Shown: positions 33,749 to 43,234, counted from the stretch's first letter. The stretch is DNA of 64,000 nucleotides from Pararoseomonas baculiformis (GCF_017813395.1 NZ_JAGIZB010000005.1:124001-188000); one strand, 5' to 3'. The notes: generated from the letters alone by a model not told the origin. A program made the numbers and translations.

Positions 33749-34699
33749 TCAGATCACCCGGATCGGCGCCCCCGCCAGATAGGCCGCAATATCCTCCACC
33801 GCCCCCTGGTAGAAGGTGGCGAGGTTGCCGCGCGTGACGTAGCCGAGATGCGGCGTCAGCACCGTGTTCGGCAGGGCGGCGATCGAGGCGCCGGCGGCCA
33901 GCGGTTCCTCGTCGAACACGTCCAGCCCCGCACCGGCGATACGGCCCTCGCGCAGCGCGGATTCCAGGGCCTGGCTGTCCACCAATGGCCCGCGGGAGGT
34001 GTTCACCAGAAAGGCGCCCGGCTTCATCAGCGAGAGTTCCGCCGCGCCGATGGTGTGGCGCGACCGCGCGGAGAGGACGAGATGCAGCGTCACCACGTCA
34101 GCTTCCCGCAGCAGCGCCTCCTTCTCCACTCGTTCGGCGCCATGGGCGGCGGCGGTTTCGGCGGTCAGGTTCTGGCTCCAGGCGATGACGCGCATCCCGA
34201 AGGCCAGCGCCACCTTCGCCACGCGCTGCCCCTGCTTGCCCAGCCCGATGATGCCGAGGGTCTGCCCCTCCAGCCCCTCGCCCAGAGCCGTCTGCCAGCG
34301 CCCCTCGCGCAGGCTGCGGTCCTGGGCCGGGATGTCTCGCACCAGGGCCAGGATGAGCCCCCAGGTCAGCTCCGCCGTCTGGGAGACGCCGCCTCCCGTG
34401 CCGCAGAAGGTGATGCCGCGCTCCTTCAGCGCCCCGGAATCCACGGAGAGGTTCCGCCCCGCCGTGGTCACCAGCAGCTTGAGGTTCGGCAGACGCTCGA
34501 TCAGCGAGCGCGGAAACGGCGTGCGCTCCCGCATCAGCACGATGGCGTCATAGGGGGCAAGGCGCGCGGCGAGCGCGTCCTCATCCTTGATCGTGTCCCG
34601 GAACACATCCACGGGCACGCCGAGCGAGCCCCAGTCGGCAAGGGAGAGCGCGACGCCCTGGTAGTCATCCAGGACGGCGATGCGGCTGAGGCTGCTCAT
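33749..34699 (-). CDS. D-2-hydroxyacid dehydrogenase family protein
   Basis: 316 residues. NAD-dependent D-isomer-type dehydrogenase: nucleotide-binding GIIGLGKQGQRVAKVALAFG (about 148-167), catalytic Arg in NTSRGPLVDS, Glu in DVFDEEPL and His in TPHLGYVTRGN. Oxidises or reduces 2-hydroxy/2-oxo acids; phosphoglycerate, hydroxypyruvate or aldonate-derived substrates are typical. Overlaps the IlvD/EDD dehydratase gene by 4 bp, implying both act on one sugar-acid route. Confidence 0.93.
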   Translation of the reverse strand: MSSLSRIAVLDDYQGVALSLADWGSLGVPVDVFRDTIKDEDALAARLAPYDAIVLMRERTPFPRSLIERLPNLKLLVTTAGRNLSVDSGALKERGITFCGTGGGVSQTAELTWGLILALVRDIPAQDRSLREGRWQTALGEGLEGQTLGIIGLGKQGQRVAKVALAFGMRVIAWSQNLTAETAAAHGAERVEKEALLREADVVTLHLVLSARSRHTIGAAELSLMKPGAFLVNTSRGPLVDSQALESALREGRIAGAGLDVFDEEPLAAGASIAALPNTVLTPHLGYVTRGNLATFYQGAVEDIAAYLAGAPIRVI

Positions 34700-36399
34700 G
34701 CTTCGTCATCCACCCCGGTGAGGAAGTCGAAATCGACGCCCTGGTTTGCCTGCAGCACCGTGTCGTGGAAGAGCTTGGCATAGCCGCGCTTCGGCGCCGG
34801 GCGCGGCGGCTTGAAATCTTCGGCGCGGCGATCGAGCTCGGCCTGGTCAACGAGCAGCTCGATGCGACGGTTCGCGGTATCCAGCCGGATCCGGTCCCCG
34901 GTCCGCACCAGGCCGAGCGGGCCGCCCACCGCGGCCTCCGGCGTGATGTGCAGCACGATGGTGCCGAAGGCCGTGCCGGACATGCGCGCATCGGAAATGC
35001 GGACCATGTCTTTCACCCCGGCCTGGGCGAGCTTCCTCGGGATGGGCAGGTAGCCCGCCTCCGGCATGCCCGGCGCACCCTTGGGACCGGCATTCTGGAG
35101 GACCAGCACGTCATCGGCGTTCACGTCGAGCGACGGGTCGTCGATGCGGTTGGTCATGTCCTCCACGCTGGTGAAGACCACCGCGCGGCCCTCGTGCTGG
35201 AGAAGGGAGGGCGTGGCGGCGGAATGCTTGATCACCGCGCCGCCGGGGCAGAGATTGCCGCGCAGCACGGCCATGCCGCCGGTCTGCTTCAGCGGGTTGT
35301 CGCGCGAGCGGATGACGGTCTGGCCCGGCACCTCCTCGGCCAGGTCCAGATAGTCGCGCAACGTGCCGCCGAGCACGGTCGGCGCATCCAGTTCCAGATG
35401 CGGCTCCAGCTCCTTCAGCAGGCGCGGCACGCCGCCGGCATGGTGCAGATGCTCCATGTAGTGGTCGCCCGAGGGCTTGAGGTCGATCAGCACCGGCACG
35501 CGGCGGCCAATCTCGTCGAACTCCTCCAGATCCACCTTCAGCCCCGCCCGGCCCGCCATGGCGGCCAGGTGCACCAGCCCGTTGGTGGAGCCGCCGATGG
35601 CCTGCAGCACTGTCATGGCGTTGCGGATGGAGGCCTGGGTGATCAGCGCCCGTGGCACTGGTCCCTTCCGCCGCGCCATCTCCACCGCCACCCGGCCGCT
35701 GGCCTCGCCGCAGCGCAGGCGCTCGGCATGGGGGGCCGGGATGGCGGCGCTGTAGGGCAGGGAAAGACCCAGCGCCTCGATCATGCAGGCCATGGTGCTG
35801 GCCGTTCCCATGACCATGCAGGTGCCGACCGAAGGCGCCAGCCGGCCGGAGATGACCTCGATCTCCGGCTCGTCGATCTTGCCCGCCCGGTGTTGGCCCC
35901 ACATGCGACGGCAATCGGTGCAGGCGCCCAGCACCTCGCCCCTGTGGTGGCCCACCACCATCGGCCCCACCGGAACCACGATGGCCGGGATGCCGGCCGA
36001 GGCCGCGCCCATGATCTGGGCCGGAAGCGTCTTGTCGCAGCCACCGATCAGCACCACCGCATCCATCGGCTGGGCCCGGACCATCTCCTCCGTGTCCATG
36101 GCCATCAGGTTGCGCAGGTACATGGAGGTCGGGTGGGCGAAGCTCTCGTGGATCGAGATGGTCGGGAAGGCCATGGGCAGCCCGCCCGAGAGCATCACCC
36201 CGCGCTTCACCGCCTCGATCAGCTGGGGCGCGTTGCCATGGCAGGGATTGAAGTCGCTGGCCGTGTTCGTGATGCCGATGATCGGCCGGTCCAGCGCATC
36301 ATCCGAATAGCCGGCCGCCTTGATGAAGGCCTTGCGCAGGAAGAGGGAGAACCCCGCATCCCCGTAGCTCGTCAAACCCTTTCGCAGGCCTGTGGACAT
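34696..36399 (-). CDS. IlvD/EDD family dehydratase, L-arabinonate dehydratase-like
   Basis: 567 residues from ATG 36399, with GGAGGGGAA seven bases upstream. Fe-S dehydratase: cluster cysteines are in DFNPCHGNAP (about 50-59), VLIGGCDKTLPAQ (about 123-135) and GACTDCRRMWGQH (about 190-203). Other motifs are GGSTNGLVHLAAMAGRAG and SDARMSGTAFGTIVLH. The last serine is the base in this family. The size and GACTDCRRMWG segment resemble sugar-acid (arabinonate/xylonate-type) dehydratases rather than branched-chain IlvD. Coupled to the 2-hydroxyacid dehydrogenase. Confidence 0.92.
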   Translation of the reverse strand: MSTGLRKGLTSYGDAGFSLFLRKAFIKAAGYSDDALDRPIIGITNTASDFNPCHGNAPQLIEAVKRGVMLSGGLPMAFPTISIHESFAHPTSMYLRNLMAMDTEEMVRAQPMDAVVLIGGCDKTLPAQIMGAASAGIPAIVVPVGPMVVGHHRGEVLGACTDCRRMWGQHRAGKIDEPEIEVISGRLAPSVGTCMVMGTASTMACMIEALGLSLPYSAAIPAPHAERLRCGEASGRVAVEMARRKGPVPRALITQASIRNAMTVLQAIGGSTNGLVHLAAMAGRAGLKVDLEEFDEIGRRVPVLIDLKPSGDHYMEHLHHAGGVPRLLKELEPHLELDAPTVLGGTLRDYLDLAEEVPGQTVIRSRDNPLKQTGGMAVLRGNLCPGGAVIKHSAATPSLLQHEGRAVVFTSVEDMTNRIDDPSLDVNADDVLVLQNAGPKGAPGMPEAGYLPIPRKLAQAGVKDMVRISDARMSGTAFGTIVLHITPEAAVGGPLGLVRTGDRIRLDTANRRIELLVDQAELDRRAEDFKPPRPAPKRGYAKLFHDTVLQANQGVDFDFLTGVDDEA

Positions 36400-36465
36400 A
36401 CGTCGTTCCCCTCCGTTCTGCCGCATAGGCTAGAGCGGATCGGCGCCGGTTGAAATCCGCCCCGG

Positions 36466-36927
36466 TCAGGGCGCGTAGGAGGTCGGCAGGGCCGTGGTGT
36501 ACTTGATCTGCTCCATCGAGAAGCTGGAGCTGACATCGTAGAGGTCGGCGATCTCGATCAGCCGCTTGTACACCCCGTCATAGGCCGCGATGTCCGGCAC
36601 CACCACGCGCAGCAGGTAGTCCACGCTGCCGCTCATCCGGTGGAACTCCAGCACCTCCGGGATCCCGGCCACGGCCCGGCAGAAGCCCTCCGCCCAGGCC
36701 ATGCTGTGACGGTTGGTGCGGATGGTCACGAAGACCGTCACCCCCACCCGCATCTTGGCGGCATCCAGCAGCACCACCCGGCGCCGGATCACGCCTTCCT
36801 CCTCCAGCCGCCGGATCCGGCGCCAGCAGGGCGAGGGGGAGAGCCCGGCCCTTTCCGCCACCTCAGCCACGGAAAGCGTCGCGTCCTCCTGAAGGCATTC
36901 GAGGATCTTGCGGTCGAAGGCATCCAT
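36466..36927 (-). CDS. Lrp/AsnC family transcriptional regulator
   Basis: 153 residues from ATG 36927, the typical Lrp length. N-terminal HTH: MDAFDRKILECLQEDATLSV, VAERAGLSPSPCWRRIRRLEEEGVI; C-terminal RAM ligand domain: VTVFVTIRTNRHSM, VLEFHRMSGSVDYLLRVVVPD. Feast/famine regulator responding to an amino acid. Divergent from the DUF6356 gene; the gap 36928-37061 is noticeably less GC-rich than the flanks and probably contains both promoters. Confidence 0.94.
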   Translation of the reverse strand: MDAFDRKILECLQEDATLSVAEVAERAGLSPSPCWRRIRRLEEEGVIRRRVVLLDAAKMRVGVTVFVTIRTNRHSMAWAEGFCRAVAGIPEVLEFHRMSGSVDYLLRVVVPDIAAYDGVYKRLIEIADLYDVSSSFSMEQIKYTTALPTSYAP

Positions 36928-37061
36928 GGGGAATGGCTTTTCGTGAAACCCGGCGATCCGGGGCATGGCTTTGCGTGATTCTGCGGAAGCCGAGCAATAA
37001 ACGCAATCCGTTGTCATGCGATCGTCACTATCCTTCCCAGGACCTCGCAGGGAAGATCGAC

Positions 37062-37310
37062 ATGCCCCGTCCCTCCTTCACGGAACATCCGGCCGCGGTC
37101 GGCGAGACCTATCTGGAACACATGCACACCGCCGCATGGTTCGGCTGGCGCATGTTCCTGGGTTCGCTCGCCTGCTTCGTGCACGCGATCCTGCCCTTCC
37201 TGTTCACCAGGACCGGCTCGGCCACGATCACCCAGCTGCATGACAGGATGGTGGTGAACCGCGTGAGGGCCGAGCGGGCGGCCCTGGCCGAGGCCCGCCA
37301 GGGCGCCTGA
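37062..37310 (+). CDS. DUF6356 family small membrane protein
   Basis: 82 residues from ATG 37062, with GCAGGGAAG upstream. Conserved family pattern: EHPAAVGETYLEHMHTAAWFGWRM, followed by one hydrophobic segment (LGSLACFVHAILPFLF) and a C-terminal charged helix with INR-like HDRMVVNRVRAERAAL. Likely one transmembrane span. Function unknown; present in many alphaproteobacteria. Confidence 0.85.
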   Translation: MPRPSFTEHPAAVGETYLEHMHTAAWFGWRMFLGSLACFVHAILPFLFTRTGSATITQLHDRMVVNRVRAERAALAEARQGA

Positions 37311-37321
37311 GGCGGCGCCCT

Positions 37322-37741
37322 TCAGCCGCCGCAGGCGTGGTCGCGGCAGGCCTGGGCCGTGTCGTAGAACTCGCGGAAATCGACCACCTGCCCATCCACC
37401 AGGCGGATGAAATCGGCCTTGGCGTAGCGGTAGCTCTGCTCGCTCCGGCGGTAGCGGATCTGGACGGTGGCCAGGGTGGCGATCCACTCGCCCTGGGCGA
37501 TCACCTGCTCCACCTCATAGCGGGTGACCTCCGCCTCGGCGTCCAGCGCCGCGAAATAGGCCCGGACGCCCTTGGGCCCCTTCCGGCTACCCGCCCAGGG
37601 CAGCAGCCCGTCCCCGACGGAATTCCAGCTCACGCCCGGCGCCAGGGCTTCGAACAGGGCACCCCTGTCGCCTTGCGCATAGCGGCCGTAGATCTCCTGG
37701 ACGCGCGCCAGGTTGCGCGCCGTGAGGCTTTCTTCGCCCAT
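37322..37741 (-). CDS. Nuclear transport factor 2 (SnoaL-like) family protein
   Basis: 139 residues. NTF2-like cone fold: VQEIYGRYAQGDRGALFEAL, PGVSWNSVGDGLLPWAGS, KGPKGVRAYFAAL and the C-terminal KADFIRLVDGQVVDFREFYDT. Such proteins are small enzymes (isomerase, cyclase) or ligand binders; no reaction can be assigned. It ends 11 bp from the convergent DUF6356 gene. Confidence 0.9.
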   Translation of the reverse strand: MGEESLTARNLARVQEIYGRYAQGDRGALFEALAPGVSWNSVGDGLLPWAGSRKGPKGVRAYFAALDAEAEVTRYEVEQVIAQGEWIATLATVQIRYRRSEQSYRYAKADFIRLVDGQVVDFREFYDTAQACRDHACGG

Positions 37742-37815
37742 CGTCCCGTTCCCCGCCCTTGGCCAGAGACTGCGCCCGCGCGGGAAGGGATTTCAACAAT
37801 GCCGTGGGGCAGCGG

Positions 37816-39696
37816 TCACGCCGCCTCCAGCTTCTCCGCCAGTTCCAGCCACTCCTCCTCCAGCTTGGCGACGATGTCGGCGATGGCGGCGCGGCGGGTA
37901 TTGGCCCAGGTGATGTCCGAGGGCTTGAAGCGGGCATAGGTCTCGGTATCGGAGAGCTTCCTCTCCAGCAGCCGGTCCTCCAGCCGCAGCTTCTCCATCC
38001 GCGCCTCGATCTCCTTCACCCGCTCCCGGATGGGGGCCAGGGCGGCGCGGGCGGCGGCACGGCTGGCGGCGGTGGGCCTGGCCGGGGCATCGGCATCGGC
38101 CTTGGCGGCGCGGGCTTCGCTGCGGGCATCCCGTGCGCGGCCGGCAAGCCAGGCGCGGTAATCTGCCAGGTCGCCGTCGAAGGGCTTCACCGCCCCATCG
38201 GCCACCAGCCAGAGGCTGTCCGCCGCCAGCTCCACCATATGCGGGTCATGGGTGATGAGGACCACGGCGCCCTTGTAGTCGGCCAGGGCGCGGACCATCG
38301 CCTCGCGCGCGTCGATGTCCAGGTGGTTCGTCGGCTCGTCCAGGATCAGCAGCTGCGGGGCGTCCCGGGTGGTGAGGGCCAGCAGCAGCCGCGCCTTTTC
38401 CCCGCCCGAGCAATCCCTGATCAGCGTCGTCGCCCGGTCCTCGTCCAGCCCGAAGCGGGCGAGCTGGGCGCGGGTCTGGGTGACGGTCGCCTTGGGCATG
38501 GCGGCCTGCATATGGCTCAGCGGCGTGCCGTTCGGGTCCAGCGCCTCGGCCTGGTGCTGGTCGAAATAGCCGATCTTCAGGCGCTGGGTGCGCCGCACCT
38601 CGCCCGACTTCTCCTGCAGCTTGCCCGCGATCAGCTTGGCCAGGGTGGACTTGCCGTTGCCATTGGCGCCCAGCAGCGCAACACGGTCCTCCTGGTCCAG
38701 CCGCAGGGTCAGCCCGCGCAGGATGGTGCGGTCCCCATAGCCCACGCTGGCGTCGTACATGGTCAGGATGGGCGGCGGGACCTCGGGCGGGTCCGGGAAC
38801 TCGAAGCGGGTGGAGCCGTCCTCCATCACCTCGACCACGGGCGCCAGCTTTTCCATCGCCTTCAGGCGGGACTGGGCCTGGCGCGCCTTGCTGGCCTTGG
38901 CGCGGAAGCGGTCCACGAAGGCCTGCATATGCGCGCGCTGGGCCAGCACCTTCTCGTTCGCCGCCGCCTGCTGGGCCATGCGCTCGCCGCGGATCCGCAC
39001 GAATTCCGAATAGCCGCCGGGATAGGTGGTGATCTTGCCGCGATCGAGATGCGCGATGCTGTCCACGCATTCGTCCAGCACCTCCCGGTCATGGGAGATG
39101 ATGATGGCGGCGCCGGGGAAGCGCTTCAGCCATCCCTCCAGCCAGAGGGTCGCTTCCAGGTCCAGGTGGTTGGTGGGCTCGTCCAGCAGCAGCAGGTCGG
39201 GCTCCAGCGACAGGGCGCAGGCCAGGGCCACGCGCATCCGCCAGCCGCCCGAGAATTCCTTCACCGGCCGGAGCTGGGCGGTGGCATCGAAGCCCAGGCC
39301 CGCCAGCACCGTGGCGGCGCGTGCCGGGGCGGAATCGGCGCCGATGGCGATCAGCCGCTCCTGCACCTCGGCGGCGCGGGCGGGATCGCCATGCTCCAGC
39401 TCGTGCAGAAGCTCGGCCCGCTCCGTGTCGGCGGCCAGCACCGTGTCGATCAGGGACACATCCGTGCCCGGCTGCTCCTGCGCCACATGGGCCATGCGGG
39501 CGCGGGCGGCGATCCGCATCTCGCCCCCATCGGGCTGCAACGCGCCGGTCAGCACCCGGAACAGGGTGGATTTGCCGGCGCCGTTCCGCCCCACGAGCCC
39601 CAGCTTGCGGCCGGGATCGAGCTGCAGGTTGGCGCCATCGAGCAGGGTGCGGCCGGCCAGGCGGATGGTCAGGTCGCGAAGTGCCAGGACAGTCAT
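37816..39696 (-). CDS. ABC-F family ATPase (YheS-like)
   Basis: 626 residues with two ATP-binding cassettes and no membrane segments, so a ribosome-associated ABC-F protein rather than a transporter. First cassette: GRNGAGKSTLFRVL, FSGGWRMRVALA, LLLLDEPTNHLDLEAT; interdomain linker rich in Arg/Lys (MQAFVDRFRAKASKARQAQ); second cassette: GANGNGKSTLAKLI, CSGGEKARLLLAL, LLILDEPTNHLDID. C-terminal basic coiled-coil tail (about residues 530-626). Closest remembered relative is E. coli YheS in order and linker. ABC-F proteins act on stalled ribosomes at the peptidyl-tRNA site. Confidence 0.95.
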   Translation of the reverse strand: MTVLALRDLTIRLAGRTLLDGANLQLDPGRKLGLVGRNGAGKSTLFRVLTGALQPDGGEMRIAARARMAHVAQEQPGTDVSLIDTVLAADTERAELLHELEHGDPARAAEVQERLIAIGADSAPARAATVLAGLGFDATAQLRPVKEFSGGWRMRVALACALSLEPDLLLLDEPTNHLDLEATLWLEGWLKRFPGAAIIISHDREVLDECVDSIAHLDRGKITTYPGGYSEFVRIRGERMAQQAAANEKVLAQRAHMQAFVDRFRAKASKARQAQSRLKAMEKLAPVVEVMEDGSTRFEFPDPPEVPPPILTMYDASVGYGDRTILRGLTLRLDQEDRVALLGANGNGKSTLAKLIAGKLQEKSGEVRRTQRLKIGYFDQHQAEALDPNGTPLSHMQAAMPKATVTQTRAQLARFGLDEDRATTLIRDCSGGEKARLLLALTTRDAPQLLILDEPTNHLDIDAREAMVRALADYKGAVVLITHDPHMVELAADSLWLVADGAVKPFDGDLADYRAWLAGRARDARSEARAAKADADAPARPTAASRAAARAALAPIRERVKEIEARMEKLRLEDRLLERKLSDTETYARFKPSDITWANTRRAAIADIVAKLEEEWLELAEKLEAA

Positions 39697-39835
39697 GCCC
39701 GGCTTCTAGCCCGCCCGGAGCGCGGGCGAAACGCCGATGCGCGCCGCGTGCCCCGCGGAAGCAGCAACTCTCGATTCCCCCTGGCGCATCCCGCCCTTCG
39801 TGTTAGGGCGGCGCAACAGCAACTCGGGATTAACC

Positions 39836-41023
39836 ATGGTTTCGTCCAGGCACGACCGGCCCAGCGCCCTCAGACAATTCCTGGAGGGTCAGTCCTCCGC
39901 CGGCCTCGTGCTCATGGGGGCCGCCGCCCTGGCGCTGGTCATCGCGAACTCGCCGCTGTCCGCCGCCTATGAGGCGGTCCTGCACGCCTATGTCGGGCCG
40001 CTCTCTGTCAGCCACTGGATCAATGACGGGCTGATGGCCGTCTTCTTCCTGCTGGTCGGCCTTGAGATCAAGCGCGAGGCGCTGGACGGGCAGCTTTCCA
40101 CCTGGCCCCGCCGGGCGCTGCCGGGGATCGCGGCCGCGGGCGGCATGGCCGTGCCCGCCCTTGTCTATCTCCTGCTCAACAGTGCCGAAACGGCCCATGG
40201 CTGGGCCATCCCGGCCGCGACCGACATCGCCTTCGCCCTCGGCGTCATCTCCCTGCTGGGCAACCGGGTCCCGGCCTCTCTCCGGGTGTTCCTGGCCGCG
40301 CTGGCGATCATCGACGACCTCGGCGCCGTGGTGATCATCGCCCTGTTCTACACCGCCGGCCTCTCCCTGCCGGACCTGGCCGGGGCTGCGGCGGTGGTCG
40401 CGGTGCTGTTCGGGATGAACCGGGCCGGGGTGCTGAAGCTCTGGCCCTACCTGCTCCTCGGACTCGTGCTCTGGGTGCTGGTGCTGCGCTCGGGCGTGCA
40501 TGCCACCCTGGCCGGGGTGTTCCTCGCCCTCGCCATCCCCCTGAAGCCCACCCCCGGCGCTCCGGACGGCGATTCGACCAGCCCGCTGCACCGGCTGGAA
40601 CACGCGCTGCACCTGCCCGTGGGCTTCATCATCGTGCCGATTTTCGGCCTGGCGAATGCGGGCGTCACCGTCATCGGCCTGCCCGCCTCCGCCCTGGCGG
40701 CCCCTGTCACGCTCGGCGTGGGGCTTGGGCTGCTGGTCGGGAAGGCGGTCGGGGTTTTCGGGGCCTCGCTTCTCTCCGTCCGGCTGGGGCTGGCCGACAT
40801 GCCCGCCTATGCCAGCCGCACCCAGCTCTTCGGCACGGCCCTGCTCTGCGGCATCGGCTTCACCATGAGCCTCTTCATCACCCTCCTCGCCTTCCCGGGG
40901 GACGCCCTCCTCCAGGCCGAGGCAAAGATCGGGATCCTGGGCGGGTCGCTGGTTTCCGGCCTGCTGGGCTACGCCCTGCTCCGGTTTGCCCGGCCGGACT
41001 TCCCGCCCACGCTCTCCCGCTGA
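39836..41023 (+). CDS. nhaA: Na+/H+ antiporter NhaA
   Basis: 395 residues from ATG 39836, with about twelve hydrophobic spans in the inner membrane. Key features: [26 protein letters not shown] with the transport aspartate region, and [17 protein letters not shown], containing the paired Asp residues that bind Na+/H+. It also has GFTMSLFI near the end. Exports Na+ in exchange for protons in pH and salt homeostasis. The AT-richer segment before the start could hold its promoter. Confidence 0.96.
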   Translation: MVSSRHDRPSALRQFLEGQSSAGLVLMGAAALALVIANSPLSAAYEAVLHAYVGPLSVSHWINDGLMAVFFLLVGLEIKREALDGQLSTWPRRALPGIAAAGGMAVPALVYLLLNSAETAHGWAIPAATDIAFALGVISLLGNRVPASLRVFLAALAIIDDLGAVVIIALFYTAGLSLPDLAGAAAVVAVLFGMNRAGVLKLWPYLLLGLVLWVLVLRSGVHATLAGVFLALAIPLKPTPGAPDGDSTSPLHRLEHALHLPVGFIIVPIFGLANAGVTVIGLPASALAAPVTLGVGLGLLVGKAVGVFGASLLSVRLGLADMPAYASRTQLFGTALLCGIGFTMSLFITLLAFPGDALLQAEAKIGILGGSLVSGLLGYALLRFARPDFPPTLSR

Positions 41024-41055
41024 GCCGGGCAAGGCGGGAACGGAGAAGAATCAGA

Positions 41056-41093
41056 GGCAAGGCGGGGGAAGCCCCCGGCATCTCCGCCTTGCC
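41056..41093 (+). other. Imperfect GC hairpin between nhaA and ndk
   Basis: GGCAAGGCGG (41056-41065) pairs with CCGCCTTGCC (41084-41093), with an inner GGGG/CCCC stem. It may terminate nhaA transcription or structure the ndk leader; the T-run is short. Confidence 0.4.
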
Positions 41094-41156
41094 CCCTTGC
41101 CGAACGGCGCCCGCGCCGCTACCCGGCCCCCGACTCAAGAGCAGGAAACCCTGACC

Positions 41157-41579
41157 ATGGCCACCGAGCGCACCTTCAGCATCCTCAAGCCCGACGCGAC
41201 CCGCCGGAACCTGACCGGCAAGATCAACGCCGTCTTCGAGGAGAAGGGCCTCCGGATCGTCGCCCAGAAGCGCATCCAGATGACGCAGGAGATGGCCGAG
41301 ACCTTCTACGGCGTCCACAAGGAGCGCCCCTTCTTCAAGGACCTCGTCTCCTTCATGACCTCGGGCCCCGTGGTCGTGCAGGTGCTCGAGGGTGAGGACG
41401 CGGTGGCCAAGAACCGCGAGATCATGGGCGCCACCAACCCGGCCAACGCCGCCGAGGGCACCATCCGCAAGCTCTTCGCCGAGAGCATCGAGGCGAATTC
41501 CGTGCATGGCTCGGACAGCCCGGAGAACGCGGCGACCGAGATCGCCTATTTCTTCGCCGGCCACGAGATCGTCGGCTGA
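41157..41579 (+). CDS. ndk: Nucleoside-diphosphate kinase
   Basis: 140 residues, standard for bacterial Ndk. Transfers the gamma phosphate from ATP to NDPs through a phosphohistidine: the catalytic motif [12 protein letters not shown] is at about residues 116-127. Other landmarks are [18 protein letters not shown] at the start, [11 protein letters not shown] and [19 protein letters not shown] precedes the ATG. Cytoplasmic, single-gene unit with two downstream hairpins. Confidence 0.98.
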   Translation: MATERTFSILKPDATRRNLTGKINAVFEEKGLRIVAQKRIQMTQEMAETFYGVHKERPFFKDLVSFMTSGPVVVQVLEGEDAVAKNREIMGATNPANAAEGTIRKLFAESIEANSVHGSDSPENAATEIAYFFAGHEIVG

Positions 41580-41588
41580 AATTGGAAA

Positions 41589-41619
41589 GGGGCCGGGGAG
41601 ACACGTTCTCCCCGGCCCC
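41589..41619 (+). terminator. Hairpin downstream of ndk
   Basis: Perfect 13-bp stem GGGGCCGGGGAGA/TCTCCCCGGCCCC (41589-41601 with 41607-41619, five-base loop) ten bases after the ndk stop; no T-run directly after. Confidence 0.6.
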
Positions 41620-41637
41620 TCGCCGTTTGCACGGAAA

Positions 41638-41666
41638 GCGCGCCGGCCCTGCCGGCGCGCTTTTTT
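41638..41666 (+). terminator. Rho-independent terminator of ndk
   Basis: Stem GCGCGCCGGC/GCCGGCGCGC (41638-41647 and 41651-41660, three-base loop) is followed by six T (41661-41666), a textbook intrinsic terminator. Its T-run overlaps the last base of the convergent Bug gene's stop codon. Confidence 0.92.
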
Positions 41667-42661
41667 CATCCGAAGCTGATGCCGGTGTCGCGCATCAGAT
41701 CCTGGATCAGCCGGCGCTCGCTGGTCAGCCGGGCGGAAAGCTTGTCGGCCTCGGCCGGCACCGGGGAAGCGCCCATGGCGCCCAGGCGCCGGCGCACCTC
41801 CTCGTCATCCGTGGCGAAGTTCACGGCCTCCTCAAGCCGGCGGCGAACCGGCTCCGGCGTGCCGGCGCGGCAGAACACGGCGTTCCAGCTCGTCAGGTCG
41901 AAGCCGGGATAGCCGGATTCGGCGATGGTGGGCACGTTCTCCACCCCCATGCGGCGCCCGCTGGTCAGGGCGATCGCCCGCGCCCGCCCGGCTTCCAGCA
42001 CCGGGGAGAGGGAGTTCAGCGAGAGATAGCCGGAGGGCAGCGTGCCCGCCGCAAGATCCCGCGCCACCTCGGCCCCGCCGCGATAGGGGATGTGCTCCAT
42101 CCTCGTTCCCGACCGATGCGCGAGAAGCGCCCCGGCCAGATGCCCCGTATTCCCCACCCCCGGGGAGCCGAACGGCATGCCCCCCTCGGTGATCCGGGCC
42201 TGGTCCACATAGCCCTTCAGGTCCGTGATACCGGTCGAGCGGGTCACGGCCAGGATATAGGGCACCTCCGCCACCATCCCGACCGGGGCGAAATCCTTCT
42301 CGTAGTCGAAGGGAAGGTTCCGGTGGATGAACTGGGCGATGATGAAGGAGGCGGCATCGAAGAGCAGGGTGTGGCCGTCTGCCGGGGCGCCGGCCACCTG
42401 CCCGGCCGCCAGCGCGCCCCCCGCTCCGGTGCGGTTCTCCACCACCACGGACTGTCCCAGGAACTCCGAAAGGCGGGGCTGGATCAGGCGGGCCATAGTG
42501 TCCGAGTTGCCGCCGGCGGCGAAGGCGGTGACGATCCGGATCGGCCGGTTCGGGAAGCTGCCGGTGCCTTGCGCCAGCACGGCCGGGGCGGGCAGCAGGC
42601 TGGCGCCCGCCAGCATGGCGAGATGACGGCGGCGCAGCCCGGGGCCTGCATTCTGCGGCAT
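41666..42661 (-). CDS. Tripartite tricarboxylate transporter (TctC/Bug) family substrate-binding protein
   Basis: 331 residues with a signal peptide whose hydrophobic part is HLAMLAGASLLPAPAVLAQG. Hallmarks: PIRIVTAFAAGGNSDTMARL, VENRTGAGGALAAGQVAG, APADGHTLLFD, IPYRGGAEVARDLAAG, and a late LTSWNAVFCRAGTP. Stands alone, without a catabolic partner or TctA/B genes; divergent from a GNAT gene. Its ligand may be imported by permeases encoded elsewhere, or it may be a periplasmic sensor. Confidence 0.93.
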   Translation of the reverse strand: MPQNAGPGLRRRHLAMLAGASLLPAPAVLAQGTGSFPNRPIRIVTAFAAGGNSDTMARLIQPRLSEFLGQSVVVENRTGAGGALAAGQVAGAPADGHTLLFDAASFIIAQFIHRNLPFDYEKDFAPVGMVAEVPYILAVTRSTGITDLKGYVDQARITEGGMPFGSPGVGNTGHLAGALLAHRSGTRMEHIPYRGGAEVARDLAAGTLPSGYLSLNSLSPVLEAGRARAIALTSGRRMGVENVPTIAESGYPGFDLTSWNAVFCRAGTPEPVRRRLEEAVNFATDDEEVRRRLGAMGASPVPAEADKLSARLTSERRLIQDLMRDTGISFG

Positions 42662-42760
42662 GGACGTTCCCTCTTTCCTCTTCAGCCCGGCGCCTTGGCA
42701 GCACCGTTACTTGGGCCGATCTTGCGCCCGCACGCCGCCCTGGTCGAGGCAGGAGATGCC

Positions 42761-43234
42761 ATGCCCCCCACCCTCCGCCCGTTGCGCCCGGACGAGATGC
42801 CGGCGCTTGTGGCGCTGCACGCCGCCTCCTTCGCCGCCCTGGCCACCGCCTATCCGCCGCATCTCGTGCCGGCCTATGCCGCCATGCTGCGGGCGCCGGA
42901 TTACCCGCCCGAGGTCCTGGCCAGCGATCTCTGGGTGGCGGAGCGGGACGGACGCCTGCTCGGCAGCGCGGGATGGTGCCCTGGTGAGGATGGGGCCGCC
43001 CGCATCCGCAAGGTGTTCGTCCACCCGGACGCGGCGCGGCAGGGGTTGGCGACCCGTCTTGTCCGGGCGGCAGAGGCACGCGCAGGGGCCGCGGGCCATC
43101 GCCGCTTCATGCTGCGGGCCTATCTCGGGGCGGTTCCCTTCTACGAAAGCCTGGGCTACCGCGCCGATCGCCCTGGGGAACGCTCCCTGGGGCATGGCAT
43201 TTCCATGCCCGTGCTGTTCATGCGGAAGGACTGA
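42761..43234 (+). CDS. GNAT family N-acetyltransferase
   Basis: 157 residues from ATG 42761, preceded by AGGAG. Gcn5-type acetyltransferase: the acetyl-CoA site is RKVFVHPDAARQGLATRLVRAAE (about residues 84-106), followed by GHRRFMLRAYLGAVPFYESLGY. Acceptor substrate not evident. Its C-terminal end overlaps by 17 bp the 3' end of the convergent SLT-like gene. Confidence 0.9.
   Translation: MPPTLRPLRPDEMPALVALHAASFAALATAYPPHLVPAYAAMLRAPDYPPEVLASDLWVAERDGRLLGSAGWCPGEDGAARIRKVFVHPDAARQGLATRLVRAAEARAGAAGHRRFMLRAYLGAVPFYESLGYRADRPGERSLGHGISMPVLFMRKD

Noticed and set aside
37759-39972. 737-codon open frame on the plus strand
   Set aside because: Antisense to the ABC-F gene; no motifs and a composition (Gly, Arg, His, Gln) typical of antisense frames.
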